30,373 nt of DNA from RGIG1995 sp045645205. Its GTDB lineage: Bacteria > Bacillota > Clostridia > Oscillospirales > CAG-272. The stretch spans positions 1 through 30,373 of the forward strand of contig JAZRIJ010000074.1 in the NCBI GenBank assembly GCA_045645205.1, written 5' to 3'. This document shows positions 29,132 to 30,373 of this stretch, piece after piece (the first letter of the stretch is position 1; every line of letters starts with the position of its first letter). The translations under genes were made by a program, and so were the position numbers. The notes beneath the pieces were generated by a model that worked only from the letters and a program-made list of their open reading frames with translations, was not told where the DNA came from and ran no database searches.

Positions 29132-29416
29132 TTATGAAAACTCTGATTCATCCATTTCCAAAGCTTCGTTTAATGTAACGCCATCCGAGAAAACTACTTT
29201 ATCTATTAATTCTTCCACCGTATCGGCTGATGCGGTCATTTTAATCATTTCATCAGTATTAAGCGGTTTGTCATCTATTATTTTAGGAATGCAGTTATAT
29301 CCTCGACCGTCAAGGGTAAATATATATGAGGAATCTTTATAACGAAATGAAACATCGCCTTCATACATATCGTCAATAAACTCTTCTCTGCTTTTGTAAC
29401 CAAAATATTTAGCCAT
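29132..29416 (-). CDS. Unknown protein, 94 aa, possible immunity partner
   Basis: MAKYFGYKSREEFIDDMYEG, then VSFRYKDSSYIFTLDGRGYN and a C-terminal helix (VEELIDKVVFSDGVTLNEAL). Acidic, with the look of immunity proteins of polymorphic toxin systems that I recall (F/Y-K-D/G-xxY-x-I and VEELIDK). It starts six bases after the previous gene's stop, with GGAGA inside that gene's end. Paired with the upstream 134-aa protein. Low certainty. Confidence 0.5.
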   Translation of the reverse strand: MAKYFGYKSREEFIDDMYEGDVSFRYKDSSYIFTLDGRGYNCIPKIIDDKPLNTDEMIKMTASADTVEELIDKVVFSDGVTLNEALEMDESEFS

Positions 29417-29421
29417 CGCCG

Positions 29422-29826
29422 CTATCTCCTTCCATATAGGGCCGTAAAAAAAATTCTTTTTTCTTTCTTAGATGGTTTCCTTGCTATTTTTGACCTTACT
29501 CCATTTTCATCATATATTTGAACATGAATCTTATCCGCCAGGAAAACCGTACCATCAGGATTTGTGTGCACATGACCCCGGTCTATGTCTTTACTCTTTT
29601 TCCTTCCGTCAGGACCTCTATACACAGATACTTTTTCTATTTTTCCCATTTTATCATCTAAAGATGCATACATTGTATACGGAGTATTTGAGTATGATGG
29701 TGTTGTGGATTTTCCACCTATTTTTTTAAGTATTTTTATGCCATTGCCTGCTGTGCCAATTGTTTCAAATGTTTGATAATCAAATCCGCCTGATTCTTGA
29801 TATCTTTTTGTACCGCCCATATTCAT
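29422..29826 (-). CDS. Unknown basic protein, 134 aa, possible toxin-like domain
   Basis: MNMGGTKRYQESGGFDYQTF, with VSVYRGPDGRKKSKDIDRGH, HVHTNPDGTV, then KIHVQIYDENG and a basic end. The DRGHVHTNPDG and HVQIYDENG strings resemble C-terminal toxin domains of polymorphic toxins, here as a stand-alone gene with a small acidic gene after it. It overlaps the DUF4417 stop by four bases (ATGA). No catalytic site can be assigned. Confidence 0.5.
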   Translation of the reverse strand: MNMGGTKRYQESGGFDYQTFETIGTAGNGIKILKKIGGKSTTPSYSNTPYTMYASLDDKMGKIEKVSVYRGPDGRKKSKDIDRGHVHTNPDGTVFLADKIHVQIYDENGVRSKIARKPSKKEKRIFFTALYGRR

Positions 29827-30373
29827 TTTATCCTCTTTTTAATAGATTTACAATAGTTTTCAAAAAAAATTATTCTATTACATAGCCCGTATGCACTTTT
29901 TATTTCCGGGCCATAGCAAACAATTACTCTCGGTTCGAGTTCGTTTGCAATTCTTTCTATACCTTTTAATAAGCCATATTTGGAAACAGAATTTTTTAAA
30001 CATCCATACGAACCAATAGCAACACTGCTATTTTTAGGAATTCCATCAATACACCACTCAAATTCACTATAATATGCCCATTCAATAGTAGGAACAATTT
30101 TTATTCCGTTTGCCTGCATCCAAAAAGCTAAAGCACGGTTTCGATAGCAGTTCCATATTCTTTGCGAAACCGACATCTGACTAAGCATACTAAAATCGGG
30201 AGTTATTACTCCTTCAAATTTTTTTAGAAGGTGTATATATTTATTGGGATAATTCCATATTCTTTCAAACTGAAAATCATCAATAAAGAAATGAATACAG
30301 GCACCTTCCGGGGTTTTGTATGTTTTAGCAAAATTAAAAGGGATAATCTTTTTAGGAACATATTCCGAACGTC
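29823..30373 (-). CDS. DUF4417 protein (5' end outside window)
   Basis: About 183 codons, open at the right edge. EYVPKKIIPFNFAKTYKTPE, then IHFFIDDFQFERIWNYPNKY, FEGVITPDFSMLSQMS, RIWNCYRNRALAFWMQANGI, IVPTIEWAYYSEFEWCIDGI and AIGSYGCLKNS are the marks of DUF4417, a phage and Clostridia family of unknown function often found before terminase. The stop overlaps the next gene's ATG. The start codon is not in the window. Confidence 0.88.
   Translation of the reverse strand, partial: RSEYVPKKIIPFNFAKTYKTPEGACIHFFIDDFQFERIWNYPNKYIHLLKKFEGVITPDFSMLSQMSVSQRIWNCYRNRALAFWMQANGIKIVPTIEWAYYSEFEWCIDGIPKNSSVAIGSYGCLKNSVSKYGLLKGIERIANELEPRVIVCYGPEIKSAYGLCNRIIFFENYCKSIKKRIK

Overview
The window is almost entirely one temperate, tailed (siphovirus-like) bacteriophage of a low-GC Gram-positive host, most likely a gut-type Clostridia species. 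Evidence for the host type: AT-rich DNA, strong AGGAGG ribosome sites, consensus sigma-A promoters, GTG and TTG starts, a stalk-domain (copper amine oxidase N-terminal-like) exported protein, BspA-type leucine-rich repeats, DUF2513 and DUF4417 proteins, and an ImmA/IrrE-type protease. I saw no rRNA, complete tRNA or ordinary chromosomal housekeeping gene.

Layout. 1-1820 (minus strand): left-running early genes, from two small Cro/CI-type regulators at 1820 down to a protein cut by the window start that ends in a 24-bp tandem repeat coding for octapeptides. 1840-3600: a control region where small genes alternate between strands, several with their own consensus promoter; two minus-strand promoters are an exact 32-bp copy of each other. 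3606-7355 (plus): lysogeny module with three XRE genes carrying five XRE-like units, an ImmA-like protease with a membrane segment and an Ada-like zinc site, a further XRE repressor and a tyrosine integrase. 7360-8360: a candidate attP region. It has a 22-bp core resembling the 3' end of a tRNA-Ser gene, short direct repeats that could be Int arm sites, palindromes, and a second inverted core copy beyond a two-gene XRE/zinc-ribbon cassette. 8365-9222 (plus): a structured, terminator-containing leader and an exported stalk-domain protein. 9324-29037 (minus): the late operon, read from right to left: zinc-ribbon protein, TerS, TerL, portal, minor capsid protein with a JAB-like C-terminus, scaffold, major capsid protein, connectors, tail terminator, major tail protein, tail chaperones, tape measure, Dit, tail hub, baseplate and fibres, holin, amidase. 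29132-30373 (minus): a terminated upstream unit with DUF4417 and a small pair that could be toxin and immunity.

The lysis genes, candidate attP and integrase are contiguous, and early genes leave by the left edge while pre-terminase genes enter by the right. This is the order of a circular (excised or virion) genome cut within its early region, not of a prophage in its chromosome. Roughly the replication region would be missing.

Most unusual points: the five-unit XRE array next to a membrane-anchored ImmA-like protease (a possible signal-to-repressor relay); face-to-face promoters and strand-alternating genes in the control region; the duplicated inverted att core around a cassette; a moron with its own promoter and tandem terminators inside the tail operon; a JAB-like extension of the minor capsid protein with a small partner gene and tandem terminators; and an attenuator-like leader before the stalk-domain gene. 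All functions are inferred from reading the sequence; no database search was run.
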